Source: Pseudomonas sp. WJP1
GTDB taxonomy: Bacteria; Pseudomonadota; Gammaproteobacteria; Pseudomonadales; Pseudomonadaceae
Direction of reading: 5' to 3'
Assembly (NCBI RefSeq): GCF_028471945.1
Contig: NZ_CP110128.1
Span: 3,398,501 to 3,462,500 of the forward strand
Length of the DNA: 64,000 nucleotides
The position numbers and the translations under genes are program-made. Positions 19,691 through 30,972 of this stretch are shown piece after piece. Position 1 is the stretch's first letter, and every line of letters begins with the position of its first letter. The notes below the pieces were generated by a model. The model was not told the origin of the DNA. It saw only the letters and a program-made list of their open reading frames with translations, and made no database searches.

Positions 19691-20002
19691 GGAGGTCTAC
19701 CTTGCAATCGCATGCGGTATCTCGCTTTGGCGTCTCTCCTACCCCGAGTGAGGGGCGACCGAATGAATTAGGGCAAGCCGATTCCCGCCCGTTTTTTACG
19801 GGGAGTTATCGGTTGTTCCTGATGGTGATTCCGGGGTAGTAACGTGAAGTCAAGAGGACCCCTGGCATTGCGTCAAGAAAATGGCCGATAAATGGTAGGG
19901 GTATTTCAGATCATATAAGTGACTGATTTACGACGCATACCTAAGTGCTTGTTTATTGGATAAAACGTCAAAAAACTCGCGAGCTAGAGCCTTTGCTCGG
20001 AC
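19691..20002. other. 312-bp AT-richer intergenic region between the two autotransporter genes
   Basis: No convincing open frame. It should hold the promoter of the short autotransporter and the end of the long one. It is visibly less GC-rich than its surroundings, especially at 19890-19980. Confidence 0.5.
19970..20000 (-). terminator. possible terminator of long autotransporter
   Basis: Read on the minus strand, GAGCAAAGGCTCTAGCTC followed by GCGAG and six T, just after the stop at 20003. The stem is short, so this is tentative. Confidence 0.35.
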
Positions 20003-22717
20003 TTACCAGCTCACCCTGATTCCCAGGTTACCGCTCATACCACGCAATGGGTTGCTGTCGATATTGCTGCTGTAATCTGCGTTGGAGTACAGGCTGACAG
20101 TCGGTGCAAGTGTAAGGATCGCGCCGATGCCGAGGTCCGCCGATGAGGTGCGTTGTTCGGTGTTGATCTCGGTGCTGTCGTCAAATGTCACCGTGTCGGT
20201 TCCCGAGACGGTGTGCCACAGGTTGACGCGCAGGTAAGGTTCCAGCGGAAGGCCGGCGACTTCGTAGCGACCCTTGAGCCGGGCGCCGAGGCGGCCGGTC
20301 CAGGCTGGGTCCGAATCGAAGGACACCTTGGAAATGCCGTCGTCCTGACTATTTATGTCAACCTGTTGATGGATGACTTGCACCTGGGGTTCGACCACCC
20401 AGTTGTCTGCCACTTTGACGGGGTAGCCGCCCTCGACCGAGAAGGTCATGGCGTGGCCATCGTTGTCGATTTTAAGGTCGCGATCGGAGTGGCTGTCGCG
20501 GTTCAGCCAGGTGTACATCGCCACGGTATCGAAGTACCAGCCCATGGGATCTATCAGGGTCCAGTAGAGCCCCAGGCTGTCGCCTTGCAGCTCGACCTTA
20601 CCTGCACGTTTGTCCTGGAAGCCCTGGTTGAAACCGTCGACATCACCCTTCAACCGAGTATGGCCGATGAAGAAACCGGTGCGCTGGGTCTGCCCACCGG
20701 AAGTTTGCGAGCCGAACAGATCGTTGCCCACCTGAAAGCCGTTGAGCGAGCCGTCGAGCCGTGGCGTGACGGTGCCGGACCAGGTCTGGTCGAAGTTTTT
20801 CCCGTAGACCCGTCCCCAGCCCGCGCCAAAGTCGCCGGTCTCGTTCAGCAGGCGTTGGTCACCCTGGCGATCGTGAAAGGTGCCGAGTGTCGTCAGGGCC
20901 AGCTGCGCGGCCGCCGGTGGCAACACAGACCAAACCGGGACTTCCTGGCGGTACAGGGCAATGGGTGCAGCACCGGGCTCAGGAGCCGGCAATGGCGGCG
21001 AGCCGACGGCCGCTACCGGCGTCGCGAGCGGCGCCGCGTCCGGTGGTACCGCAATCGGTGGCAAGGCGGGATCCGGGTTAGGCACCGTGACCGGTGCGAC
21101 CAGAATCGGTGGCAAAGCGGGATTCGGGTTGGGCACCGCGACCGGGGCTACCAGAATCGGCGGCAAGGCTGGATCCGGGTTGGGCACCACGAGCGGTGGT
21201 ACCAGAATCGGTGGCAAGGCGGGATCCGGATTGGGCACCGCGACCAGTGGCGTGGCCACTACGGACGAACGCAGGTACCAGCTGTTTTCGCTGCCAGCGG
21301 TGACGCCGCCCTTGTACAAGACGTAATCGAAGGCTCCGGCCGAAAGCGGGGCGCTCAGGGTGAAAGCGCCATTGTCGCTGGTTGCCGTGCCCTGGGCCTG
21401 TACCACCTGGATTCCGTTTTGCTGGGTCAGCGCTCCAAGGCCTCCGAGGTTATTGACGACAATCGAAGTGCTGCCGGTGATGGTTCCATCCTTGACGACC
21501 AGTTTGTCACTGGGGGAACTGTCATCGCCGAGGACGCTCTGCACCCATAGTTGGCCGCCGCTGCCTGCATAGTTGCCTTGCACTGTCAGGGTATCGGTGG
21601 TGCGGGTATTACCACTGCTCAGGTCAATGATCCCGGCGTTGTTCAGCGTCGCCAGCTGGCCTGCGGTGAAGGGGGTGAGGCTGCCTTGGGTCGAGGTCAC
21701 GACACTGCTGCCGTCGATGTTGAACACACCACTGCCGGTGGCGCTGTCACCCAGGACAAAATTACCGTCCAGGACAAATCGCGAGGAATTCCTCAGGTTG
21801 ACGGTTTCCCAGTTGACGTAACGCGCGGCTCCGCTGGTGGTGGTGTTATCGAAGGTCAGCAGATCGCTGTCTTTGGCACCATCGATGGCTGGGGTCTGGG
21901 CCAGGAGGCTCTCATTGAGATTGCGCAGGGTTGCCCGGTCATTGCCATCGCCCATCAGGATCGCCGAACGGATGATCCCGCCGCCCTCCCAGGTCAAGCT
22001 GTCATCGCCCGCGCTGGCTCGGATCTCGCCGATGATTTCGCCCCCGGTCACCGTAATGCTGTCGTTGCCACCGCTGACACTGATGTTGCCGCCAATCCTG
22101 CCACCGGAAACGATGATAGTGTCTTTACCAAAACCGGTGACCAGATTGCCGAGGATCTGCCCACCAGACAGATCGAACAGATTGTTATCGAGCTTCATGT
22201 CGACCCGGCCTATGGTGCCGCCGCTCATTCTGGCGGTGTCACCGTCCTCGAAAGCGGCAATGATCGTGCCTGCGGTCATCTCGAATATGTCACGGCTATC
22301 GCCCTGGGCAAGCGACTGGATGGTCCCGCCATCCATGCGAAAGGTGTCGACGCCATTGCCCTGGTTCACGGCTCCGGTGACCTGACCGGCACTGATGCTG
22401 AACGTATCGTCACCGTCCCCCTGATTGACGTTCCCGGTAATGACGCCGGAATCCATGATGACCGTGTCTTTGCCGATGCCGGTCGATACATTGCCTGTGA
22501 TCGTCCCGGTGCCATTGACGGGAAAGGTCAGGCTGTTGTTTCCGGACAGGTCCGTCAGCGGCCCGCTGTTGCCGCTGTCGCACACCAGGTTGTCGTTACC
22601 GGCCGTGGGAGTAAGGGTACATGCCGCCTGGGTAGGCAGGGACCAGCCCATGCACAACCAGATCGAAAGGGCACAGGCGCTGTATCGGCCGCTGGGCAGT
22701 GCTTTGCAAAGGTCCAT
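20003..22717 (-). CDS. autotransporter with beta-helix passenger and proline-rich linker
   Basis: Type Va autotransporter of 904 residues. A signal peptide (residues 1-32, ending SLPTQAA) is followed by a passenger whose repeats follow the scheme GxIxGNVxxGxGxDTxxxxGG (for example GVITGNVNQGDGDDTFSISAG), typical of a beta-helix. Residues 494-561 are four tandem 17-residue proline-rich units (VPNPDPALPPILVAPVA type). A pertactin-like linker with LYRQEVPVWSVLPPAA precedes the C-terminal barrel from about residue 640 (GWGRVYGKNFDQTWSG) to the terminal GNLGIRVSW. No protease catalytic triad is apparent, so an adhesin or surface-structural role is more likely than an enzyme. Host or ligand is unknown. 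Confidence 0.88.
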   Translation of the reverse strand: MDLCKALPSGRYSACALSIWLCMGWSLPTQAACTLTPTAGNDNLVCDSGNSGPLTDLSGNNSLTFPVNGTGTITGNVSTGIGKDTVIMDSGVITGNVNQGDGDDTFSISAGQVTGAVNQGNGVDTFRMDGGTIQSLAQGDSRDIFEMTAGTIIAAFEDGDTARMSGGTIGRVDMKLDNNLFDLSGGQILGNLVTGFGKDTIIVSGGRIGGNISVSGGNDSITVTGGEIIGEIRASAGDDSLTWEGGGIIRSAILMGDGNDRATLRNLNESLLAQTPAIDGAKDSDLLTFDNTTTSGAARYVNWETVNLRNSSRFVLDGNFVLGDSATGSGVFNIDGSSVVTSTQGSLTPFTAGQLATLNNAGIIDLSSGNTRTTDTLTVQGNYAGSGGQLWVQSVLGDDSSPSDKLVVKDGTITGSTSIVVNNLGGLGALTQQNGIQVVQAQGTATSDNGAFTLSAPLSAGAFDYVLYKGGVTAGSENSWYLRSSVVATPLVAVPNPDPALPPILVPPLVVPNPDPALPPILVAPVAVPNPNPALPPILVAPVTVPNPDPALPPIAVPPDAAPLATPVAAVGSPPLPAPEPGAAPIALYRQEVPVWSVLPPAAAQLALTTLGTFHDRQGDQRLLNETGDFGAGWGRVYGKNFDQTWSGTVTPRLDGSLNGFQVGNDLFGSQTSGGQTQRTGFFIGHTRLKGDVDGFNQGFQDKRAGKVELQGDSLGLYWTLIDPMGWYFDTVAMYTWLNRDSHSDRDLKIDNDGHAMTFSVEGGYPVKVADNWVVEPQVQVIHQQVDINSQDDGISKVSFDSDPAWTGRLGARLKGRYEVAGLPLEPYLRVNLWHTVSGTDTVTFDDSTEINTEQRTSSADLGIGAILTLAPTVSLYSNADYSSNIDSNPLRGMSGNLGIRVSW
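21035..21238 (-). repeat. four tandem 51-bp units in autotransporter gene
   Basis: Exact period of 51 bp, four copies, encoding VPNPDPALPPILVPPLV, VPNPDPALPPILVAPVA, VPNPNPALPPILVAPVT and VPNPDPALPPIAVPPDA. The high DNA similarity between units makes copy-number change by slippage likely. In the protein it forms a stiff polyproline-like spacer between passenger and barrel. Confidence 0.92.
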
Positions 22718-22947
22718 GTGCGTCTCCGCTCAAGATTCGACACCCAATGCCTTGCAAGAAGGGCAAGGCATCAAGTGCATCGGCAGCGCGAGTCGCGAGA
22801 CATCATCAGGAAGGCAAAATACCCTTCAGGCAACGACGGCTACGGGGCATGTCCGCACGCGTCAAGCGAACGGATGGGAGCACCGTAGCAAGTGTTTTTG
22901 GATGTATCTACTGTCACAAATGACAGGTAGGGAGCAGATTTGACGCG

Positions 22948-23748
22948 TTACAGGTGTACTTCTACCGCCAACGGCAAATGATCCGACAGGTGTGTCCAGG
23001 GCTTGTGGCCGAGGATTTTCGGATTGTGGCTACTGGCATTGCGCAGGTAGATCCGATCCAGGCGCAACAGCGGGAAGCGCGCCGGGTAGGTTTTTGCCGG
23101 GCGGCCATGGTGGCGTTCGAAGGCTTCGTGCAAGTAGTCGCGGCGCGAGAGGGCGGCGTTGCCCTGCAGCTGCCAGTCATTGAAGTCGCCGGCAATGATC
23201 ACGGGTGCTTCATCGGGCAAGGATTCGAGCAACTGGCATAGCAACTGCAACTGCAACTGGCGATGACTTTCCAGCAGGCTCAGGTGCACGCAGATCGCAT
23301 GCACCTCGGCGTGGCCCGGCACGTCCAGCACGCAATGCAAAAGCCCCCGGCGCTCGGGGCCGGTAATGGAGACGTCCAGGTTACGGTATTCGCGGATCGG
23401 GTATTTGGACAGCAGTGCATTGCCGTGGTGACCGTCGGGGTAGACCGCATTGCGCCCGTAGGCGAAGTCGCTCCACATGCTGTCGGCGAGAAACTCGTAC
23501 TGCGAGGTTTGCGGCCAATCGTTGTAACGCGAGGAATGGCGCTCATGTTCACCGACGACTTCCTGCAGGAACACCAGGTCCGCTGAGGTGCTGCGTACCG
23601 CTTCGCGCAATTCCGGGAGGATGAAGCGCCGGTTGAGGGCGGTGAAGCCTTTGTGGGTGTTGACCGTGAGCACGCGCAATCGATGGATGACCGTGGGGCT
23701 GTCCAGCGGCACTGAACCTGCTGCCTGCTGATTAGAGTCTCTGCTCAC
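22948..23748 (-). CDS. endonuclease/exonuclease/phosphatase (EEP) family protein
   Basis: 266 residues of the metal-dependent EEP (DNase I-like) fold. Motifs in order are [17 protein letters not shown] (metal-binding Glu), [39 protein letters not shown] and the terminal [11 protein letters not shown] with catalytic His. The start is taken as GTG at 23748 because GGAG stands 5 nt before it; a GTG two codons earlier would overlap the ribosome site. There is no signal peptide. The substrate (nucleic acid or phospholipid/inositol phosphate) cannot be decided from sequence. Confidence 0.85.
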   Translation of the reverse strand: MSRDSNQQAAGSVPLDSPTVIHRLRVLTVNTHKGFTALNRRFILPELREAVRSTSADLVFLQEVVGEHERHSSRYNDWPQTSQYEFLADSMWSDFAYGRNAVYPDGHHGNALLSKYPIREYRNLDVSITGPERRGLLHCVLDVPGHAEVHAICVHLSLLESHRQLQLQLLCQLLESLPDEAPVIIAGDFNDWQLQGNAALSRRDYLHEAFERHHGRPAKTYPARFPLLRLDRIYLRNASSHNPKILGHKPWTHLSDHLPLAVEVHL

Positions 23749-23817
23749 TTTCACTCCTCTGAATCCGGGTTGCTTATGTATGCGACTGATGGGGGAGCGT
23801 GCAGTTCAGCGCTTTCG

Positions 23818-24608
23818 GCGTATATATCCATTTTTGCGGTAACGGGCACCGTATGGTTCGCGTGAATTATCTTTCCGGTGTACATATCCATTCCTGCGGT
23901 AACGACCACCTTTGGTTTCGCCCTTACGGCGAGTCACTTGGAAAAGCCCCAAGTAACCAAGGGCTCTTGCCCCTGGCGTTCGGCCCCTCGCTGGGGCAAG
24001 AAAATCAAAAGCCAGATCAAGATCAAACGCCAAAGCGAGGCGGCCTGACAGCCGACCTGACTTTTACGGGTGTACCCGACCCCCGTAGGAGCCAGGCTTG
24101 CCGGCGAAGAACGATAACGCGGTACAACAGATACACCGCAGCGCCTGGTTCGCCGGCAAGCCTGGCTCCTACAGGGGATCAGGTACATCCGTAAAAGTCA
24201 GGTCGGCTGTCAGGCCGCCTCGCTTTGGTTTTTGATCTGGGCGCCCCGTTAACCACGCTGGCCGAACGCAGGCATTGCGCAGTGGGGAAACCGGCAGGAC
24301 GCCGGTTTAGCCGCGCTGGGCCAGGGATGGCCCATCGCGGCGACCCACGGAGCAATGCCGGAGTGAGGGCATGCCGAGCCCTAGCGAGGCACCGAGTGGT
24401 GGGGCAAAGCCTTTTGGTTCCTTTTTGGCGTTTGAAAAAGGGACTCGCCGTAAGGGCGAAACCATAAGTGGCCGTTACCGCAGCAATGGATATGTACACC
24501 TGAAAAAAAATGGTCGCCTGCCAGGACGCCTTCGCGGGCAAGCCTCGCTCCTACAAGGTTTCACGCGAACCCTAGGGTACCCGTTACCGCAGCAATGGAT
24601 ATGTACGC
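23818..24608. repeat. nested-palindrome intergenic element, copy A
   Basis: A 791-bp non-coding element made of concentric inverted repeats. Outer arms are 23818-23865 and 24561-24608 (48 bp, about 85% matching). Middle arms are 23877-23935 and 24442-24500 (59 bp, containing TTTCGCCCTTACGGCGAGTC). Inner arms lie at about 24031-24070 and 24185-24230 (AAAGCGAGGCGGCCTGACAG). A REP pair occupies the centre (24085-24173). The spacer arms between middle and inner repeats differ: about 90 bp at left, about 205 bp at right. Open frames in it (RRKGETKGGRYRSNGY and similar) are translations of the repeat, not genes. A single extra REP half sits at 24531-24556. Confidence 0.88.
24085..24173. repeat. REP pair at the centre of element A
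   Basis: GTAGGAGCCAGGCTTGCCGG and its inverse CCGGCAAGCCTGGCTCCTAC, with a spacer containing GAACGATAACGCGG. The same pair occurs at 39489, 50635, 61339 and 61914. Confidence 0.9.
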
Positions 24609-24628
24609 CGACAACCGCCTACGTCCTT

Positions 24629-25387
24629 TCAGACAAACACAATCTCATAAGGCAACCGCATCCGCTCCAGCAACACCCGCGGCAACCGTGGCGCAATCCC
24701 TACGGCCGGCTCGCCATCGAGCTGACTGGCGTAAGCATGGGTAGCGTGGCTCTTGCGCGCCACCGTCCAGGTGTCCAGGCGCACTTTGCGTGCCCGGTGC
24801 CAGGGGATCAACGTACTGTCTCGCGATGGCCAGTGCCAGGCCCAGACCGGTATTTCAGTGAAGACGGCACCGGCGATGGTGGCAGCATTGGCGCTGGCGC
24901 GGCCGACGGCGTCATGGTCGCTGTTGCCATCCTCGCACCAGGTGCTGAACACCACATCGCCCGGGCGTAGATAACGGGCGATGAATTGCGTGAGCGCCTG
25001 TTCATGCTCCGCCAGGGTGTGGTCGGTGAAGCCGCCACGTATCCATTTCAGGCTGTGCATCGGCAACCCGAGCCGGCGCAAGGCCTCGACACTTTCCTGG
25101 GAGCGGAACACGCTCAGGCGCTTCTCCGACCACTGTTGCGAACCTGGATGGCTGGCGCTGCCGTCGGTCACCGAGATCAGTTGCAAGGGGTGGCCCGTGG
25201 CGCTGAGCAACTGCAGCAGACCGCCGCAGGTCACCACTTCGTCGCCAGGATGGGGGGCGATCACCACGGCGCGGGCGCCGGGGGGGAGGAGGGACTGGGT
25301 ACCGATTACCGGGATATTCGCCAGTTGCGGGGCGCTGTTCCAGATTTGTTCTGCACAGCCGCTGTCACTGATGGACACAGATTTCAT
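24629..25387 (-). CDS. PIG-L family deacetylase-like protein with altered active site
   Basis: 252 residues from the ATG at 25387 (MKSVSISDSG); an open frame extends 43 codons upstream but its sequence (STCPHGCYSACCCARVG) is not protein-like. The fold signatures of LmbE/PIG-L zinc deacetylases are present: VVIAPHPGDEVVTCGG at residues 41-56, LISVTDGSASHPGS, and SDHDAVGRASA supplying the zinc histidine. The usual motif is HPDDE; here it reads H46-P-G48-D49-E50, so the aspartate that acts as general base is glycine. Zinc binding should persist but catalysis may not. The gene stands alone, without the glycosyltransferase or methyltransferase partners often seen. Confidence 0.8.
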   Translation of the reverse strand: MKSVSISDSGCAEQIWNSAPQLANIPVIGTQSLLPPGARAVVIAPHPGDEVVTCGGLLQLLSATGHPLQLISVTDGSASHPGSQQWSEKRLSVFRSQESVEALRRLGLPMHSLKWIRGGFTDHTLAEHEQALTQFIARYLRPGDVVFSTWCEDGNSDHDAVGRASANAATIAGAVFTEIPVWAWHWPSRDSTLIPWHRARKVRLDTWTVARKSHATHAYASQLDGEPAVGIAPRLPRVLLERMRLPYEIVFV

Positions 25388-25575
25388 GACGTTACGTCCT
25401 TGTTCCGTTCGCCCCACTCGTGCACAACAGCAAGCGCTGTAGCAGCCGTGAGGGCAGGTTGATAGCGAAGCGCGGCGCTCCGGACCCTGGACAGCCGCGC
25501 ATCGAGTATTGCTCATGTATCGCTATTCGTCGCGCCGGATGTGCATGCATGGCACAAATTTTCCGACGCGCTGTT

Positions 25576-27735
<2,160 letters not shown>

Positions 27736-27800
27736 AAGTGCTCCAGTAACGGCAGACAGTGACGGGGCTCAGTTTTTTTCGCGGGCGAGCAGACCCCTCT

Positions 27801-27820
27801 GTGGCGAGCGGACTCGCCAC
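27801..27820. repeat. 8-bp stem hairpin between DUF2934 gene and glgX
   Basis: GTGGCGAG-CGGA-CTCGCCAC folds into a perfect 8-bp stem with a 4-nt loop. There is no T run after it on the minus strand, so it is more likely an mRNA processing or stability element, or a REP remnant, than a terminator. Confidence 0.55.
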
Positions 27821-27852
27821 TGGAAAACCTTCACGACAACGGTAGAAAAAGC

Positions 27853-28176
27853 TTAGACGGCGGGCGGTTTTCGCGCGGCGCGAGGTTTTTTCTCGGCGGC
27901 TTTTTCCCCCGGCGGAATCACCGAAGAGGCAGCAGCCGGCTTGGCTTTGGCCTTGGGTTTTGGCGCTGCGGCCTTGCCATTGAGCTTGCCGTCGCCGACT
28001 TTACTCACGGCGGGCTTGCTCGCCGCCACTTTTGCCGGCTTTTTCGGTGCCAGGGTTTCGGCTTCAGCCAGTTTGCGCGCCATCTCCCAATGCCGTGCTT
28101 CCTGGCCCTCGGGTTTGCCTTCGGATTCCCAGATCTGATAGGCAAACTCGCGGATGCGTTTATCGTCGGTACTCAT
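27853..28176 (-). CDS. DUF2934 domain protein
   Basis: 107 residues. The DUF2934 core occupies residues 1-38: DKRIREFAYQIWESEGKPEGQEARHWEMARKL. The rest is a low-complexity tail rich in Lys, Ala and Pro (APKKPAKVAASKP, PKPKAKAKPAAAS, AEKKPRAARKPP), strongly basic and probably disordered, like histone-H1-type tails. It lies inside the glucan operon, 21 nt after treY. A DUF2934 gene also sits at this position in the P. aeruginosa cluster as I recall it. Function is unknown; binding to anionic polymer or to an operon enzyme is a guess. Confidence 0.82.
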   Translation of the reverse strand: MSTDDKRIREFAYQIWESEGKPEGQEARHWEMARKLAEAETLAPKKPAKVAASKPAVSKVGDGKLNGKAAAPKPKAKAKPAAASSVIPPGEKAAEKKPRAARKPPAV

Positions 28177-28197
28177 TGCATTGCTCCTGAACTGAAC

Positions 28198-30972
28198 TCA
28201 AATGTGTGTAGCCTGGATAAAGAGATTGACCGGGAAGTCCCCCAGCGCGGCGCTGATCATCAGCTCCCTGTTTTTTGTGACTGCGACGCTTGAAAAAAGT
28301 CCCTTCAGATTTTCGTCGGCGACTGTGAACGTCAAGCTGACCCGGGTATCGCCCCACTGCGGCGCGTCCACGTGGGGCACGGCACTGTTTTCCAGCAGTG
28401 CCGAACAACGGATCGGCACGATGACGATGGCGCGGATACCCTCCCACTCACGGACAAAACCGAGCACCCGATTGGCCTGGCTGCCGATGACTTCGAGCGC
28501 CTGGTAAGTCCCGCGTCGAAACAGCTCGGCGTGCTCGGCACGGGTGTTTAAAGTCCGCGCAATCAAGGCTTGCTTGATGCGCCCGTCACGCCATTGCTCC
28601 AACAAGCCAGGCAGATCCAGGGGATGCTGCAAGGCCTGTTGGCGGCTGGCGTAATCCACCGGCCGGCGGTTGTCCGGATCGACCATCGTGAAGTCCCAGA
28701 AGTCGTTGCCCTGATAGAGGTCCGGCACGCCCGGTACGGTCATGCGCAGCAAGGTTTGCGCCAATCCGTTGAGGGCGCCAGGCAAGGCAATCGTGCGGGC
28801 TGCCTTGCCGAGGGCGTTGCGCAGCAATTCGCCTTCCGGGCCCAACAGCAGGCGCCGGGCAAAGCTCTCGCTGGCTTGTTCGTACGCTTCATTGGGTGTA
28901 CTCCAGCTGCTTTGCAGCTTGGCTTCGCGCAGGGCTTTGCGTTGCCATTGGCTGATGCGTTGCGCGTAGTCCTCCAGGGCCGATGGGTCGTCAGCGCGCA
29001 GGTCCAGCGGCCAACTGCCCAGCAGTGCCTGATAGAGAATCAACTCATCGCCCGCCGACGGCATCTGATCGTCGTCACGCAAGGGCCGGGCGAGGGCGCG
29101 CCAGAGGCCGATCTGCTCGACGTACCATTGACTGCGTTCACTCAAGACCGCCAGGCGCGCGCGGGTATCTTCGCCACGCTTGTGATCGTGGGTCGCGGTG
29201 GCCAGCAGGTTGTCGGGAAACGGTTCCAGGCGCTGCAGGCAAGCGGCATGGAAATCAGCCACCGGGGCACTGAATTGCTCGGTGCTGAAGCCGACGTCAT
29301 TGCGCGACAGCAGCACCGCCGAGCGATAGAACGCGGTGTCTTCCACGGCCTTTGCGGCGGCGGGTGAAGTCAGCTGTTGAAAACGCACGCAGGCATGCTT
29401 GAGCCGTTTGCGCAGGCGGCCAGCCGGGCGTTTTCGCCAGCGCTCGCCCCCTAGCCACCCCGCCAGGCATTCGAGCACTGGCCAGTCGGCCTCGCCAAGG
29501 GTTTGCCGGGCGCCTTCCATGGCTTGCTGGAAAAACACCTCGTCCTGCGCCGAACGCCCAAGGGCGCCGATGTAGGTGCGATACACCGAGAAGTGCACGA
29601 TCAGCTCCTGCAGCGCTCGACGGATCGCGCCCAGCGTGAGGTCGCGGGTCATCAGGTCATCCCGGGCCACTTGCAACAAAGCCTGGGCCACGCTTTCGAA
29701 ATCCCCGGCCAGCGAGCCATTGAGAATCTGCTGACGCGCCAGTTGGGCTTCCTGGCGGAAGTCGGCCGGACGCTCGCTGTACCGGTGCCAGAGTTCGCCC
29801 AGGGCGTGCTCACCTGCGGGGTCGTGTTGCAGCAGCGACAACTGGTTCATGAATTCGTAGCCGGTGGTGCCATCCACCGACCAGTCGCGGTGCAGGGTTT
29901 CGCCTTCGCCAAGGATTTTTTCGACATAGATCGGCAGGTGCCGGCCGGGCGCCAGGCTGTCGACGCGCCGCCGCAGTTTGCGGCAGTAGCCCCGTGGGTC
30001 GGCGAGGCCGTCGATGTGGTCGATGCGCAACCCGTCGACCAGCCCTTGCGCCACCAACTGGAAAATCTTCGCGTGGGTTGCCTCGAACACCGCTGGACGC
30101 TCGACGCGCAAACCGCCCAGTTCGTTGATATCGAAAAAACGCCGCCAGTTGATGTCGTCCGCGGCGGTGCGCCAACTGGCGAGACGGTAACTCTGGCGTT
30201 CCAGCAAGTTGTGCAGGTTTTGGAAACCCTCGCCGGTCTGCGAGTCGTAGGCTTTGAGGTTTTGTTCAATGGCCTGCAGTATCGCGGGATCGCTGGCCAG
30301 TTCGCGCAACTCTTCCTTCAAGGGCGTCGCCAGGCCGTGGGCATCCGTCTGATAGCTCAAGGTGCTGAAGCGCTCTGCCAGTAACTTGAGCGGCTCGGCA
30401 TCGGCCTTGAGCAGCTCGCCGTAATGGCTGGGGCATATCGGAAAGTGATGATCGTAATGCTCGACATGAAAGGCGCCGCGCTGGGCATTGAAACGCAACG
30501 CCAGGGTGCCGTCCTGCAAAGCGATGCCGTAGTCGCTACCGAGGAACGGCAACAGCAACTGGCCTTCCATCAAGGGGTCGGGCGAGTGCCACTGGATATC
30601 GAAGAACTCGCCGTACGGGCTCAGGCGACCCCACTCCAGCAAGTCCAGCCACCAGGGGTTGTCGTTGCCGCCGACCGCCATGTGGTTGGAGACGATGTCG
30701 AGGATCAGCCCCATGTCCTGGCCGCGCAGCGCGCTGACCAGGCGGCGCAGCGCCGGTTCACCGCCCAATTCCGGGTTGACGTTGGTCGGGGCCACCACGT
30801 CATAGCCGTGCATGGAGCCGGCGCGGGCGCTCAGTAGCGGTGAGGCGTAGACATGGCTGATGCCGAGACGGGCGAAGTAGGGCACCAGCGGCACGGCGTC
30901 GTCGAGGGTAAAGCCTTTGTGAAATTGCAGCCGCAGGGTGGCCCGTAGCGGCCCGACAGCGACCGGGCTCAT
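28198..30972 (-). CDS. treY: malto-oligosyltrehalose synthase
   Basis: GH13_26 enzyme of 924 residues that isomerises the reducing end of maltodextrin to a trehalosyl unit. Signatures are RLQFHKGFTLDDAVPLVPYFARLGISHVYASPLL at the start, HGYDVVAPTNVNPELGG, DIVSNHMAVGGNDNPWW, the nucleophile in GLRIDHIDGLADPRGY, the acid in YVEKILGEGE, and ATHDHKRGEDTRAR. The C-terminal PGVPDLYQGND is typical of the family. The start overlaps the malQ stop by 4 nt (ATGA). TreY product is cleaved by TreZ in the same operon to free trehalose. Confidence 0.95.
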   Translation of the reverse strand: MSPVAVGPLRATLRLQFHKGFTLDDAVPLVPYFARLGISHVYASPLLSARAGSMHGYDVVAPTNVNPELGGEPALRRLVSALRGQDMGLILDIVSNHMAVGGNDNPWWLDLLEWGRLSPYGEFFDIQWHSPDPLMEGQLLLPFLGSDYGIALQDGTLALRFNAQRGAFHVEHYDHHFPICPSHYGELLKADAEPLKLLAERFSTLSYQTDAHGLATPLKEELRELASDPAILQAIEQNLKAYDSQTGEGFQNLHNLLERQSYRLASWRTAADDINWRRFFDINELGGLRVERPAVFEATHAKIFQLVAQGLVDGLRIDHIDGLADPRGYCRKLRRRVDSLAPGRHLPIYVEKILGEGETLHRDWSVDGTTGYEFMNQLSLLQHDPAGEHALGELWHRYSERPADFRQEAQLARQQILNGSLAGDFESVAQALLQVARDDLMTRDLTLGAIRRALQELIVHFSVYRTYIGALGRSAQDEVFFQQAMEGARQTLGEADWPVLECLAGWLGGERWRKRPAGRLRKRLKHACVRFQQLTSPAAAKAVEDTAFYRSAVLLSRNDVGFSTEQFSAPVADFHAACLQRLEPFPDNLLATATHDHKRGEDTRARLAVLSERSQWYVEQIGLWRALARPLRDDDQMPSAGDELILYQALLGSWPLDLRADDPSALEDYAQRISQWQRKALREAKLQSSWSTPNEAYEQASESFARRLLLGPEGELLRNALGKAARTIALPGALNGLAQTLLRMTVPGVPDLYQGNDFWDFTMVDPDNRRPVDYASRQQALQHPLDLPGLLEQWRDGRIKQALIARTLNTRAEHAELFRRGTYQALEVIGSQANRVLGFVREWEGIRAIVIVPIRCSALLENSAVPHVDAPQWGDTRVSLTFTVADENLKGLFSSVAVTKNRELMISAALGDFPVNLFIQATHI

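Noticed and set aside
20880..21326. Glycine-rich frame on the plus strand (GGKAGSGLGT repeats)
   Set aside because: It is the reverse reading of the proline-rich tandem repeat of the autotransporter.
24371..24970. Open frames in repeat element A and similar ones in element B (61394-62095) with RRKGETKGGRYRSNGY-like peptides
   Set aside because: They follow the repeat sequence wherever it occurs, on both strands and in several frames, without ribosome sites. Such entries in databases are probably mis-annotations.
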